A stretch of DNA of 53,288 nucleotides from Deltaproteobacteria bacterium. Lineage in GTDB: Bacteria > Desulfobacterota > Binatia > UTPRO1. Both the position numbers and the translations under genes were made by a program. Every line of letters starts with the position of its first letter. Within the stretch, counting starts at the first letter, position 1. The notes under the pieces were generated by a model, which did no database searches, had not been told where the DNA came from, and saw nothing but the letters and a program-made list of their open reading frames with translations. The stretch covers positions 1 to 53,288 of the forward strand of contig JADYZW010000010.1 of the NCBI GenBank assembly GCA_020852955.1, given 5' to 3'. Positions 32,251 through 40,935 of the stretch are shown in pieces.

Positions 32251-33156
32251 ATGCCCGTCCGTCAGGCGGCACGGTGCGGTCCCGTCTCGTCGCCGCGCGG
32301 CGCCGCCCCCACCGACTTCGCCGCCGCCGAACGACCGCGCGCGTGTGCCGCACGCGGCGACGCGCTCCGCGCGCTCGGCTGGGCGGTCGCGGCGTCGACG
32401 CTGCATCGCGTCCGGCGCGGCGAGGGCGCGCTCCTCGCGATCAATCTGTCGTTGATCGTCTGGCACGGCGATGCGCTCGCGGTCCGGGGCCTCGCGCAGG
32501 CGCTCGTGTCCGTCTTCGCGATCCTCGTGATGTACGCGTTCAACGACCTCTACGACGCGCCTGCGGACCGGAACAATCCGAAGAAGGACCAGGCGCTGAT
32601 TCGCGCCTGGGTCGCGCACCGCCGCGCCGGAGTCGTCGCGACGTGCGGCTTGAAGCTCGCGACGCTCGCGATCGCCGCCGCGACGCTCGGCGCCGGGCCG
32701 ACGCTGGCCGTCGCCGCCGTCATGACCGTGAACCTCGTCTACTCGACCCGGCTCAAAGGGGTTCCCGTCGCCGACGTCGTCGTGGTCTGGACGTGGGGGT
32801 CGCTCTACGCGGCGATCGTCGACGCGTCGTTCGCGCTCATGGTCCTGGTCGGCGTCATGACCGGCATCTGCCATCTCTTCCAGGCGCTCGACGACCGCGC
32901 GCCCGACGCCGCCAACGGCATCGCGACGACGGCCGTGCGCTCGCCGACCCTCCCGCGGAACGTGCTCGCGGCCCTGACGGTCGTGCTCTTCGCGACGCTC
33001 CACGGCTTCCTCGGGCCCGCCGCCGCCTGCACCGCGGTCGCGCCGCTCGCGATCTACGCCGCGATCGCCGACGCGGGGACCGGCTGGCTCCTCACCAAGG
33101 CGTACTTCGCGGTCGTCTGGCTCGCCGTCCTCGGAACCGCCCGTGCGGCTGGGTGA
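32251..33156 (+). CDS. UbiA family prenyltransferase
   Basis: This 301-residue polytopic protein has the first Asp-rich motif in YAFNDLYDAPADRNNPKK (near residues 93-110) and a second in LDDRAPDAANG (near 213-223). These bind the magnesium-diphosphate of a polyprenyl donor. The first motif, with NxxKK after it, is close to that of decaprenyl-phosphate phosphoribose synthase-type UbiA proteins, but quinone or lipid prenyltransferases remain possible. Its stop lies 14 bases inside the radical SAM gene that follows, so the two are co-translated and probably act in one pathway. The first 35-40 residues before the first helix are poorly conserved in character. Confidence 0.88.
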   Translation: MPVRQAARCGPVSSPRGAAPTDFAAAERPRACAARGDALRALGWAVAASTLHRVRRGEGALLAINLSLIVWHGDALAVRGLAQALVSVFAILVMYAFNDLYDAPADRNNPKKDQALIRAWVAHRRAGVVATCGLKLATLAIAAATLGAGPTLAVAAVMTVNLVYSTRLKGVPVADVVVVWTWGSLYAAIVDASFALMVLVGVMTGICHLFQALDDRAPDAANGIATTAVRSPTLPRNVLAALTVVLFATLHGFLGPAAACTAVAPLAIYAAIADAGTGWLLTKAYFAVVWLAVLGTARAAG

Positions 33157-34150
33157 GAAGCTCGCGCTCGGGTACGCGTACGGCACGAGCCTGCTCGCGT
33201 ACATGGCGGACGGCGCGCCGCGGCCGTTCTCGGCCACCTGGGCGGTGACCAACCGCTGCAACCTGCGCTGCGGCTACTGCAACTGCCCCTTCCTCGACCC
33301 GAGCCACCTCGACCTGCCGCGGGTGGCGCTCCTGTTCGACCGCTTGCGGGCGATGGGCATCCGCCGCCTCGGCCTCGCGGGCGGCGAGCCGATGCTGCGG
33401 AAGGACCTCGGCGAGATCGTCGGCCTGGCGAAGGACCGCGGCTTCTGGGTGAGCGTCAACTCGAACCTCACCCTCTACGCGCGCCACCCGGAGCGCCTGC
33501 ACCTCGCGGATCTCGTCTACACGAGCCTCGACGGCGACGAGGCGGCGCACGAAGGCGCGCGCGGCGAAGGGTCGTGGGCGGGGGTGCTGGCCGCCATCGG
33601 CGAGCTCGTGCGGATCGGGAAGCCGGTGATCGCGATCTGCGTCGTCACCGAGCACAGCCTCGATCAGGCCGACGGGATCCTGCGGCGCGCCGAGGCGGCG
33701 GGGTTCCGCGTCCACTTCCAACCGCAGTGCACCGACACCGAGATCGTGCGCGGCCGGATGCCGGCGTCGGTCGCGAACGAGGAGTTCCGCGCCTTCTGGC
33801 GGCGCCTGCGCGACGAGAAGCGGCGGGGCCGGCCGATCGTGAGCTCGTCGGCGTTCCTCGAGTACCTCGCCGGCTGGGACGACTTCGCGGTGTCGGCGGT
33901 GGACGCGCTGGGGGAGCGCTGCGCCGCCGGCCACGGCTTCCTCTACGTCGATCCGCGTGGGCGCGCGTATCCGTGCGCGTACACCAAGGGCAAGACGACG
34001 CCGGTCGACCTGCTCGCGGCCGACTGGCGGACGGCGTGGGATCGCGCCACGCCGTGCACCCGCTGCATCGTCGGACCGATGCTCGAGTTCAACCTGCTCT
34101 TCCAGCGCCCGCTCGCGTCCGCTGTCGAGAGCGTCCGGACCTACGCGTAG
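33143..34150 (+). CDS. Radical SAM protein with C-terminal Cys motif
   Basis: This 335-residue protein has the SAM cluster motif CNLRCGYC (C39, C43, C46), GGEP (near 80), and conserved strands LADLVYTSLDGDEAAHEG and FQPQC. In the C-terminal part CAAGHGFLYVDPRGRAYPC and CTRC could ligate an auxiliary Fe-S cluster as in SPASM/Twitch enzymes. The GTG start overlaps the UbiA gene by 14 bases. Pairing with a prenyltransferase suggests modification of an isoprenoid or lipid-linked product (compare HpnH-type hopanoid enzymes), rather than peptide maturation. The reaction is not decided. Confidence 0.88.
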   Translation: MRLGEKLALGYAYGTSLLAYMADGAPRPFSATWAVTNRCNLRCGYCNCPFLDPSHLDLPRVALLFDRLRAMGIRRLGLAGGEPMLRKDLGEIVGLAKDRGFWVSVNSNLTLYARHPERLHLADLVYTSLDGDEAAHEGARGEGSWAGVLAAIGELVRIGKPVIAICVVTEHSLDQADGILRRAEAAGFRVHFQPQCTDTEIVRGRMPASVANEEFRAFWRRLRDEKRRGRPIVSSSAFLEYLAGWDDFAVSAVDALGERCAAGHGFLYVDPRGRAYPCAYTKGKTTPVDLLAADWRTAWDRATPCTRCIVGPMLEFNLLFQRPLASAVESVRTYA

Positions 34151-34213
34151 ACGGCCCGGGCCGCGGTCGGAGTGCAGTGGACAAGCGGTGAGCAATGCGG
34201 GCAGAGGGGGCGC

Positions 34214-36514
34214 GTGGAGAGCGACTCGCGATCGACGGTCGTGCGCTCCGGGATCGGCGCCGCGCGGCTGGCGGCCGGGATCGCGACGCTCGGCCTCATC
34301 CTTACCGTCACGGTGGCGGTCTACGGGCGCGCGCTCCATGCGCCCTTCGTCTTCGACGACCGGCCCGCGATCGTCGAGAACCCGTCGATCCGCCGCCTCG
34401 TTCCGGCGATAGGCGACGCGGCACTGCGCGGGCCGCTGAATCCGCCGCCGTTCGCGCCGACCGCGCGCCGTCCGCTCGCGAACCTCTCCCTCGCGCTCGA
34501 CTTCCGGCGCGCGGGGCTCGACCCCGCGGGCTTCCGTCAGACGGCGCTCGTCCTGCACGCGCTCGCCGCGACCGTGCTCGCGCTCCTCGTGCGCGGGACG
34601 CTGCTCCTGCCCTATTTCGACGGCGCGTATGCGGGCGTCGCCGATGTGCTCGGGCTCGCGGCCGCGCTCGTGTGGCTCGTGCATCCGCTCGGGAGCGAGA
34701 CGGTCGTGTATCTCACCCAGCGGACGGAGCTCCTGGCGGCGCTCGCCTACCTCGCGACGCTCTGGTGCGCGTTGCGCCACTGGACGGCGCCGACGCCGGC
34801 GCGCGCGACGGCCTGGGGCGTCGCGGCCGTCGCGGCGTGCGTCGCCGGTATGGCGTCGAAGGAGATCGTCGTCTCGCTGCCGATCGCGGTCTGGCTCTAC
34901 GCGCGCACCTTCGTCGCCGAGGATCGGCCGGGGCCGCGCCCCTCCGGACGCGTGTACGCGGGGCTCGCGCTCGGATGGGCGGCGCTCTTCGCCTCGAACG
35001 TCGGCGGCGTGCGCGGGCTCAGCGACGCGGCGCACTACGTGTCGCCGGTCGTCTGGTGGGCGACGCAGACGAAGGTCGTGTTCCTCTACCTGAAGCTCGT
35101 CGTCTGGCCGTGGCCGCTCGCGATCCACTACGCGCCGGCCTACCTCGCGAGTTTCGCGACGGCGTGGCCGTGGGTGCTCGCGTGCGCGGCGCTCGCGGCG
35201 GCGACGGCGACGCTCGTGCGGCGGCGGCCGGCGGCGCGCTTCGTCGTCGTAGCGGTCGTGCTGGTGCTGGCTCCGACGCTGCTCGTGCCGATCCCGAAGA
35301 TGATGGCGGCGGAGCGCCGCATGTATCTCCCGCTCGCGGGCCTCGTGACGCTCGCCGTGGTCGGCGGATGCGCGGCGCTGGCGGGCGGCGGCAGGCGCGC
35401 GCGGCCGGGACCGACGCTCGCCGCCGCGGCCGCGCTCGCTCTCGTCCTTGCCGCGGTGACGGTCCGGCGCCTCGCCGCCTGGGAGTCGGCGGTGACCCTC
35501 TGGGCCGACGCCGTACGTACCCAGCCGACCGACGCGCTGGCCCGGTACAACCTCGGCGTCGCGCTGCTCGAGGCCGGCCGCCCGGACGCTGAGGCGATGG
35601 CGCGTTTCGAGGAAACGCTCCGCCTCGAGCCCGGGCACGCGGGGGCGTTCGACAACCTCGGCCTCGTGCTGTTGCGCCAGCGCCGCTACGACGAGGCGCG
35701 CGGCTGGTTCGAGCGGGCGCTCGCCGCCGATCCGGACAACGCCGTCGCCGCCAACAACCTTGGCGCCCTCGAACTCGAACTCCTGCGGCCCGCCGCGGCG
35801 CTCGCGCCCCTCGAGCGCGCGCTCGCAAGCGAGCCCGACCTCCCGAAGGCGATCGTGCACCGGAACCTCGGGAAGGCGCTGGTCGGCGTCGGGCGCGTCG
35901 GCGACGGGCTCGCGCACCTCGAGCAGGCGGTCCGTCTCGATCCGGCCGATCCCGAGGCGCACAGCGGCCGCGGCGCCGCGCTCCTCGGGCTCGGCCAGCC
36001 GGCGGACGCCGTCCGCTCCTTCGAGACGGCGCTCCGCCTCGCGCCCGACGACGCGGCGATCGAGAACAACCTCGCGACCGCGCTCCTCCAGACCGGCCGC
36101 GTCGACGAGGCGGTCGGCCATCTCGAGCGCGTGCTCGCGCGCGACCCCGACAACGTCGGCGCGCGTAACAACTACGGGACGGCGTTGCGCACGCTCGGCC
36201 GCACGGCCGACGCGATCACGCAGTTCGCGATGGTGCTCACGCGCGCGCCCGCGCACGCGACCGCGCACTACAACCTCGGCAGCGCGCTGCTCGACAGCGG
36301 CCGGCCCGAGGACGCGATCGGCCATCTCGAGGAGGCGCGTCGGCTCGGACTCGACGACCCACAGGTGCGCTTCCGCTCGGCGATCGCGTACGTCCACGCC
36401 GGCCGGCGCGCCGAGGGCGTCGCGACCGCGCAGGGGGCGCTCGCCGACGCGCGTGGGCGCGGCGCGACCGTGCTCGCCGACGACATCGAGCGCTGGCTCA
36501 GCGCGTATCGGTGA
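34214..36514 (+). CDS. GT-C-like membrane protein with TPR tail (TMTC-like), copy 1
   Basis: This protein of about 766 residues has roughly ten membrane segments in the first 440 residues. The first loop carries the acidic motif FVFDDRPAIVENP, as in GT-C glycosyltransferases of the PMT/TMTC type. The cytoplasmic or periplasmic tail has at least eight TPRs (for example ARYNLGVALLEAGR, AFDNLGLVLLRQRR, AIENNLATALLQTGR). The architecture matches O-mannosyltransferase-like TMTC proteins. GTG 34214 follows a purine-rich AGGGGG stretch; a GTG at 34172 is the alternative. The gene ends by overlapping the 3' end of the convergent copy 2 by 17 bases. Confidence 0.85.
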   Translation: MESDSRSTVVRSGIGAARLAAGIATLGLILTVTVAVYGRALHAPFVFDDRPAIVENPSIRRLVPAIGDAALRGPLNPPPFAPTARRPLANLSLALDFRRAGLDPAGFRQTALVLHALAATVLALLVRGTLLLPYFDGAYAGVADVLGLAAALVWLVHPLGSETVVYLTQRTELLAALAYLATLWCALRHWTAPTPARATAWGVAAVAACVAGMASKEIVVSLPIAVWLYARTFVAEDRPGPRPSGRVYAGLALGWAALFASNVGGVRGLSDAAHYVSPVVWWATQTKVVFLYLKLVVWPWPLAIHYAPAYLASFATAWPWVLACAALAAATATLVRRRPAARFVVVAVVLVLAPTLLVPIPKMMAAERRMYLPLAGLVTLAVVGGCAALAGGGRRARPGPTLAAAAALALVLAAVTVRRLAAWESAVTLWADAVRTQPTDALARYNLGVALLEAGRPDAEAMARFEETLRLEPGHAGAFDNLGLVLLRQRRYDEARGWFERALAADPDNAVAANNLGALELELLRPAAALAPLERALASEPDLPKAIVHRNLGKALVGVGRVGDGLAHLEQAVRLDPADPEAHSGRGAALLGLGQPADAVRSFETALRLAPDDAAIENNLATALLQTGRVDEAVGHLERVLARDPDNVGARNNYGTALRTLGRTADAITQFAMVLTRAPAHATAHYNLGSALLDSGRPEDAIGHLEEARRLGLDDPQVRFRSAIAYVHAGRRAEGVATAQGALADARGRGATVLADDIERWLSAYR

Positions 36515-38636
36515 CGTCCGCGGGGGCGGCGCCGTCCGGCGGCGGCAGGACGAGGTCGGGCTCCGGGAACGCGGGCCCGCCGCCGCGCCGCGCGCCCGCG
36601 CCCCGCCCCGGCGTCGGCGCGGGCGCGGCCGGCGCGCGGCGTGCGAGCAGCTCCGCGAGGGCGGCGCGCACCTCGGCGAGCTCGGGCGCCAGCCGCAGCG
36701 CCTCGCGATAGGAGGCGATCGCCTCGTCGGTCCGGCCGAGGCTCGCGAGCAGCGCCGCGTGGTTCGCGTGCGCACGCGGCTCGTCCGGAGCGAGGCGGAC
36801 CGCGGCCGCGTAGTGGGCGAGCGCCTCGTCGCCGCGCCCGAGCCCTTCGAGCGCGACGGCGAGGTTGTTGTGGGCGGCGGTGAGGTCCGGGTCCATCGCG
36901 AGCGCGCGCTCGTAGGCGCGGACCGCTTCGGCGAGGTCGCCGGGCGCGCCCCGCGCCGCGAGCGCCCAGCCGAGGTTGTTCCACGCCCGTGCGTAGCGCG
37001 GGTCGCGGTCGAGGGCGCGCCGATACCAAGCGATCGCCTCGGCGAGCTCGCCACGCTCCGCCAGGAGGAGGCCGAGGTCGTAGGAGGCGAGCGCCGAGCC
37101 GGGGTCGAGCCGCACCGCCTCGCGGTACTCGGCCTCGGCGGCTTCGACGCTGCCCGACCGCGCCAGCGCGTTGCCGAGGTTGAGGCGCGCCTTCGCGAAG
37201 CTCGGCGCGAGCGCGACCGCGCGCTCGAAGTGCGCCATCGCCTCGGTGTGGCGTCCGAGCGCGTCGAGGGCGACGCCGAGGTTGCCGTGCGCGACGTAGT
37301 TGTCGGGGGCGACGGCGAGCGCGTGCGTGAAGAGGCTGACGCTGTCGCGCCAGTGGTCGAGCTGGCGGGCCGTCGCGGCGACGCAGGCGGCGAGCGCGAG
37401 CGCGCCGCCGGCGGTGGCGAGCCCCGCCGGTACGCGCGGCCGCGCGCCCGCCGCGAGCTCCCGCGCAGCCCAGGCGAGCACCATGAAGATGCCGATCGAG
37501 GGGAGATAGGTGAAGCGGTCGGCCATCGCCTGCTCGCCGTGCCGCACGAGCCCGATCACCGGCACCAGCGTTCCGAGGTACCAGAGCCAACCGACGAGGA
37601 GGTACGGGGCGCGCCGCGCGGCGCGCAGGACCGCAACCGTCACGGCCGCGACCAGCGCCGCCGCCGCGAGCGCCGCCCACACCGACAGGTCCTCGCGCGG
37701 CGGGTAGAAGACGGCGAGGCCGGTCGGCCAGAGGATCTTCCGGAGGTAGGCGACGTAGGAGACGAGCGCGTTGCCGACCCGGTAGCCGAAGGGCGCCGTG
37801 GCGAGGGTGGTGAGGGCGCCCGCGCTCCGCTGCGCGAGGACGGTCGCGGCGCTCATCGCGGCGGCGAGCCCGAAGAGCGGCAGCTTCTCGCGCACGAGGG
37901 CGCGCCAGACCGCGGGCGCGCCTCCGGCCGGGGGCACCCGGCCGAGCGGCCAGAGATCGAGGAGCAGGAGCACGCAGGGCAGGGTGACCAGCATCGGCTT
38001 CGCGAGGAGCCCGAGGGTGAAGACGGCGGCGATCGCGAACCAGCGGCCCCACGTCGGCCGGCGCGCGTAGCCGACGTAGGCCGCGAGCGTCAGCATCCAG
38101 AAGAGACCGGAGAGGACGTCCTTCCGCTCGGAAACCCACGCGACCGACTCGACGCGCAGCGGGTGCCATGCGAACGCCGCCGCGACGAAGGCGCTCGGCC
38201 AGCGGGCGCCCGTCGCCGAGCGCAGCACGAGGAAGAGGACGGCCGTTGCGCAGGCGTGCAGGAGGACGTTCACGAGGAGGTGCGGCCCCGCGTCGAGGCC
38301 GAAGAGCTGCACGTCGAGGAGGTGCGTCAGGCTCGTGAGCGGGTGCCAGGTCGCCTGGTGGACGCCCGTGAGGGCCCACGCGACGCCGGCCCGCGTGAGC
38401 CCCGCCCGCACGCGCGGGTGCTCGGTCACGTACTCGGTGTCGTCGTAGTTCAGGAAGGCGTGATCGCGGACGGGCGCATAGAGCGCGAGGGTTGCGAGGA
38501 GGAGGACGGCGGCGACGGCGCGGTCGACGGCGCGCGCGGGGGGGACCGCCGGGCCGGCCGGCGCGGGCGCGTCGTGCCCGCGCGCCGGCGGGCGGCCGCC
38601 TCCCGGCGCCGCGGAGCGCGCACGCGGCCGCGTCAC
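36498..38636 (-). CDS. GT-C-like membrane protein with TPR tail, copy 2
   Basis: This protein is 712 residues from a GTG start. It has a Pro/Ala-rich cytoplasmic N-terminus, then about ten membrane segments. The acidic first loop is AFLNYDDTEYVTEHP, with the SERKDVLSGLFW motif typical of TMTC-like proteins and a DRFTYLPSIGIF segment near the last helix. The tail has about eight TPRs (YVAHGNLGVALDALGR, ARLNLGNALARSG, AHNNLAVALEGLGR) and ends in a Gly/Pro-rich region. It probably glycosylates exported proteins using a lipid-linked sugar. It converges with copy 1 and lies 31 bases after copy 3 on the same strand, so copies 3 and 2 form an operon. Confidence 0.85.
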   Translation of the reverse strand: MTRPRARSAAPGGGRPPARGHDAPAPAGPAVPPARAVDRAVAAVLLLATLALYAPVRDHAFLNYDDTEYVTEHPRVRAGLTRAGVAWALTGVHQATWHPLTSLTHLLDVQLFGLDAGPHLLVNVLLHACATAVLFLVLRSATGARWPSAFVAAAFAWHPLRVESVAWVSERKDVLSGLFWMLTLAAYVGYARRPTWGRWFAIAAVFTLGLLAKPMLVTLPCVLLLLDLWPLGRVPPAGGAPAVWRALVREKLPLFGLAAAMSAATVLAQRSAGALTTLATAPFGYRVGNALVSYVAYLRKILWPTGLAVFYPPREDLSVWAALAAAALVAAVTVAVLRAARRAPYLLVGWLWYLGTLVPVIGLVRHGEQAMADRFTYLPSIGIFMVLAWAARELAAGARPRVPAGLATAGGALALAACVAATARQLDHWRDSVSLFTHALAVAPDNYVAHGNLGVALDALGRHTEAMAHFERAVALAPSFAKARLNLGNALARSGSVEAAEAEYREAVRLDPGSALASYDLGLLLAERGELAEAIAWYRRALDRDPRYARAWNNLGWALAARGAPGDLAEAVRAYERALAMDPDLTAAHNNLAVALEGLGRGDEALAHYAAAVRLAPDEPRAHANHAALLASLGRTDEAIASYREALRLAPELAEVRAALAELLARRAPAAPAPTPGRGAGARRGGGPAFPEPDLVLPPPDGAAPADVTDTR

Positions 38637-38667
38637 GGCGCCCACGTCCGGCGAGGGTACGCGGAGG

Positions 38668-40842
38668 TCACGGTGCCGCGGCCGGACCGGACGCGTGGTC
38701 GCGGGCGCGCTCCGCGGCGGCCAGGTTGTTCCGCGCCTCGGCGTGCTCCGGCGCGAGGGCGCCCGCGCGCCGGAACTCGGCGATCGCGGCGTCGAGGTCG
38801 CCGCGCCGCGCGAAGGCGATGCCGAGGTCGTTGTGGAGGTCGGCCGAGTCGGGCTGGAGCTCGAGGGCGCGCGCATAGGCGGCGATCGCTTCGTCGATCC
38901 GGCCGGCGCCCGCGAGCGCGGCCGCGAGCTGGTGCTGCGTCCGGACCTCCTGCGGCCGCAGGCGCGCGGCGCTCGCGAGGTGCTCGATCGCCTCGTCCCA
39001 TGCCCCGCGCGCGGCGAGTTGCGCGCCGAGCCCGCGCGCCGCGTCCGGCTGCCGTGGGTCGAGGCGGAGCGCGTCGCGATAATGCGCGATCGCCGCGTCG
39101 TTCCGCCCGAGTCGCGTGAGGACGGCGGCGAGGTTGGCGTGCGCCGCGGCGTAGCGCGGGTCGGCCGCGAGTGCCGCCTCGTAGTGGCGGACCGCCTCGT
39201 CGACGGCGCCCTGTTGCGCGAGGACGTTCGCCAGGTTGTTCTGGGCGTCGGCGTAGCCCGGAGCGAGCGCGACGGCGCGCCGATAGTGCGCGACCGCCTC
39301 GTCGAGGCGCCCGTCGCCGGCGAGCGCGTTGGCGAGGTTGTTCCGCGCCTGCGGCGACTCCGGTGCGAGCGCGACGGCACGCTCGAGGTGGATGCGGGCC
39401 TCGGCGCCGCGTCCGAGCGCGGCGAGCACGATGCCGAGGTCGCCTTCGACCTCGGCATCGTCGGGGTCGAGGCGGAGCGCCGCCGTGAGCATCGCCGCGG
39501 CCTCCTCCGAGCGGCCGCGTCGGTGGAGCCACATGCCGAGGTTGATGGGCGCCATCGAGGCGCCCGGGTTCTTCGCCATGACGTCGCGCCACAGCGTCTC
39601 CGGATCGCGGAACGTCTCGGCGCGGCGCCACGTCAGCGCGGCGAGGAGCGCGAGTAGCGCGACGGCCGCGAGCGCGGGCCCCGCGCCGGGGCGGGCGGCG
39701 CGCGGCGCCGCGAGCGCCGCGGCCGGAGCGATCAGGAAGAGGCTCGCGAGGTATTGGTAGTGGTCGGCGACGAAGGTGTACCGCATCGGGTAGACGTCGA
39801 CGAAGCCGAGGGCGGGCGCGAGCGTGACGGCGAAGCCGGCAAGGGCCGCCGCCGGCGCGCGCCCGACGCGACCGCGAGCGGTCCAGGCGCCGCCGGCGAC
39901 GGCGGCCGCCGCGAGCGGGAAGAGCCACGGCCGGAACGCCGCCGCGTCGATCGCCCAGCGCGGGTAGACGAAGGCGAGCGGGTGCGGCCAGGCGAGCGTG
40001 GCCGCGTAGAACCAGAGCGCGCGGCCGGCGATGAGCACCCGCTCCGCGAACGACAGGTCCCAGGCGACGCCGCGCGCGCCGACGTGCGTCCGCTCCATCC
40101 AGACGGTGACGAGCGCGAGCGCGAGGCCGAGCGCGAGGAGCGGGGCCACGGCCCGGAGGTCGCGGCCCTCGACCCGGCCGCGCCGCCACCACACGAGCAG
40201 GAGGAGGATCACCGGCAGCGTGCACGTCACCGTCTTGGCGAGGAGTGCGGCTCCGAAGGCCGCGAGGACGACGAGGGCGCGGCGTCGGCGCGCGCCGGCG
40301 TCGGGTCCGGACGCGGGCGGCGCGTCGGCGAGGCCGAGCGCGGCGAGGAGCGCCGCGAGATAGCAGGCGCCCGAGAGGACGTTCTTCCGTTCGGTGATCC
40401 AGGCCACCGACTCGACGTGGACGGGATGGAGCGCGAAGACGGCGGCGGCGAGCCAGGCGCCCGGCAGGCCGAGCGCCGCGAGCACCCGCCACGCGAGCAC
40501 CGCGTTCAGCCCGTGCAGCGCGACGTTGGTGGCGTGGTAGCCGAGCGGCGCGTCGCCGAAGATCCGGCGCTCGATCCAGAAGCTCGTGAAGGTGAGCGGG
40601 TAGTACTGCGGCGTCGCGCCGGGCTCGAGCCAGATGCGGACGAGGCCGCCGAGGTCCTCGAGCGCCGCGTTGTCGGTCACGTAGTCGTCGTCGTCCCAGA
40701 CGAAACCGGCGCGGAACGCCGGGGCGTAGGCGACGAGCGTCAGCAGCAGCAGCGCGAGACCGCCCCATGCCGGCGGCCAGCGGGAGGGCCCGGAGCTCGA
40801 CGCGCTGGCGGAGTGAACGGCGGACGGACCCCGGCGAGCCAT
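38668..40842 (-). CDS. GT-C-like membrane protein with TPR tail, copy 3
   Basis: This 724-residue protein has the first loop FVWDDDDYVTDN, ITERKNVLSGACYL and ADHYQYLASLFLIAP, each matching the corresponding elements of copy 2, in a polytopic region up to about residue 430. At least eight TPRs follow (NINLGMWLHRRGRSEEA-type helices, ARNNLANALAGDGRLDEA, DLHNDLGIAFARRGDL). The tail ends with a short hydrophilic segment. It is divergent from the GT-C gene at 40.9 kb, 78 or 93 bases away depending on that gene's start. Start ATG 40842 gives a short cytoplasmic N-terminus before the first helix. Confidence 0.86.
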   Translation of the reverse strand: MARRGPSAVHSASASSSGPSRWPPAWGGLALLLLTLVAYAPAFRAGFVWDDDDYVTDNAALEDLGGLVRIWLEPGATPQYYPLTFTSFWIERRIFGDAPLGYHATNVALHGLNAVLAWRVLAALGLPGAWLAAAVFALHPVHVESVAWITERKNVLSGACYLAALLAALGLADAPPASGPDAGARRRRALVVLAAFGAALLAKTVTCTLPVILLLLVWWRRGRVEGRDLRAVAPLLALGLALALVTVWMERTHVGARGVAWDLSFAERVLIAGRALWFYAATLAWPHPLAFVYPRWAIDAAAFRPWLFPLAAAAVAGGAWTARGRVGRAPAAALAGFAVTLAPALGFVDVYPMRYTFVADHYQYLASLFLIAPAAALAAPRAARPGAGPALAAVALLALLAALTWRRAETFRDPETLWRDVMAKNPGASMAPINLGMWLHRRGRSEEAAAMLTAALRLDPDDAEVEGDLGIVLAALGRGAEARIHLERAVALAPESPQARNNLANALAGDGRLDEAVAHYRRAVALAPGYADAQNNLANVLAQQGAVDEAVRHYEAALAADPRYAAAHANLAAVLTRLGRNDAAIAHYRDALRLDPRQPDAARGLGAQLAARGAWDEAIEHLASAARLRPQEVRTQHQLAAALAGAGRIDEAIAAYARALELQPDSADLHNDLGIAFARRGDLDAAIAEFRRAGALAPEHAEARNNLAAAERARDHASGPAAAP

Positions 40843-40935
40843 GGCTTCGCGGCTGCTTAGCCCGCCGGTGCGCGCGACTGCAACGCGCGCCGGCGTTGAC
40901 AAGCCAGCCGCCCGCCGACGATGGTCGGAGCGGCG

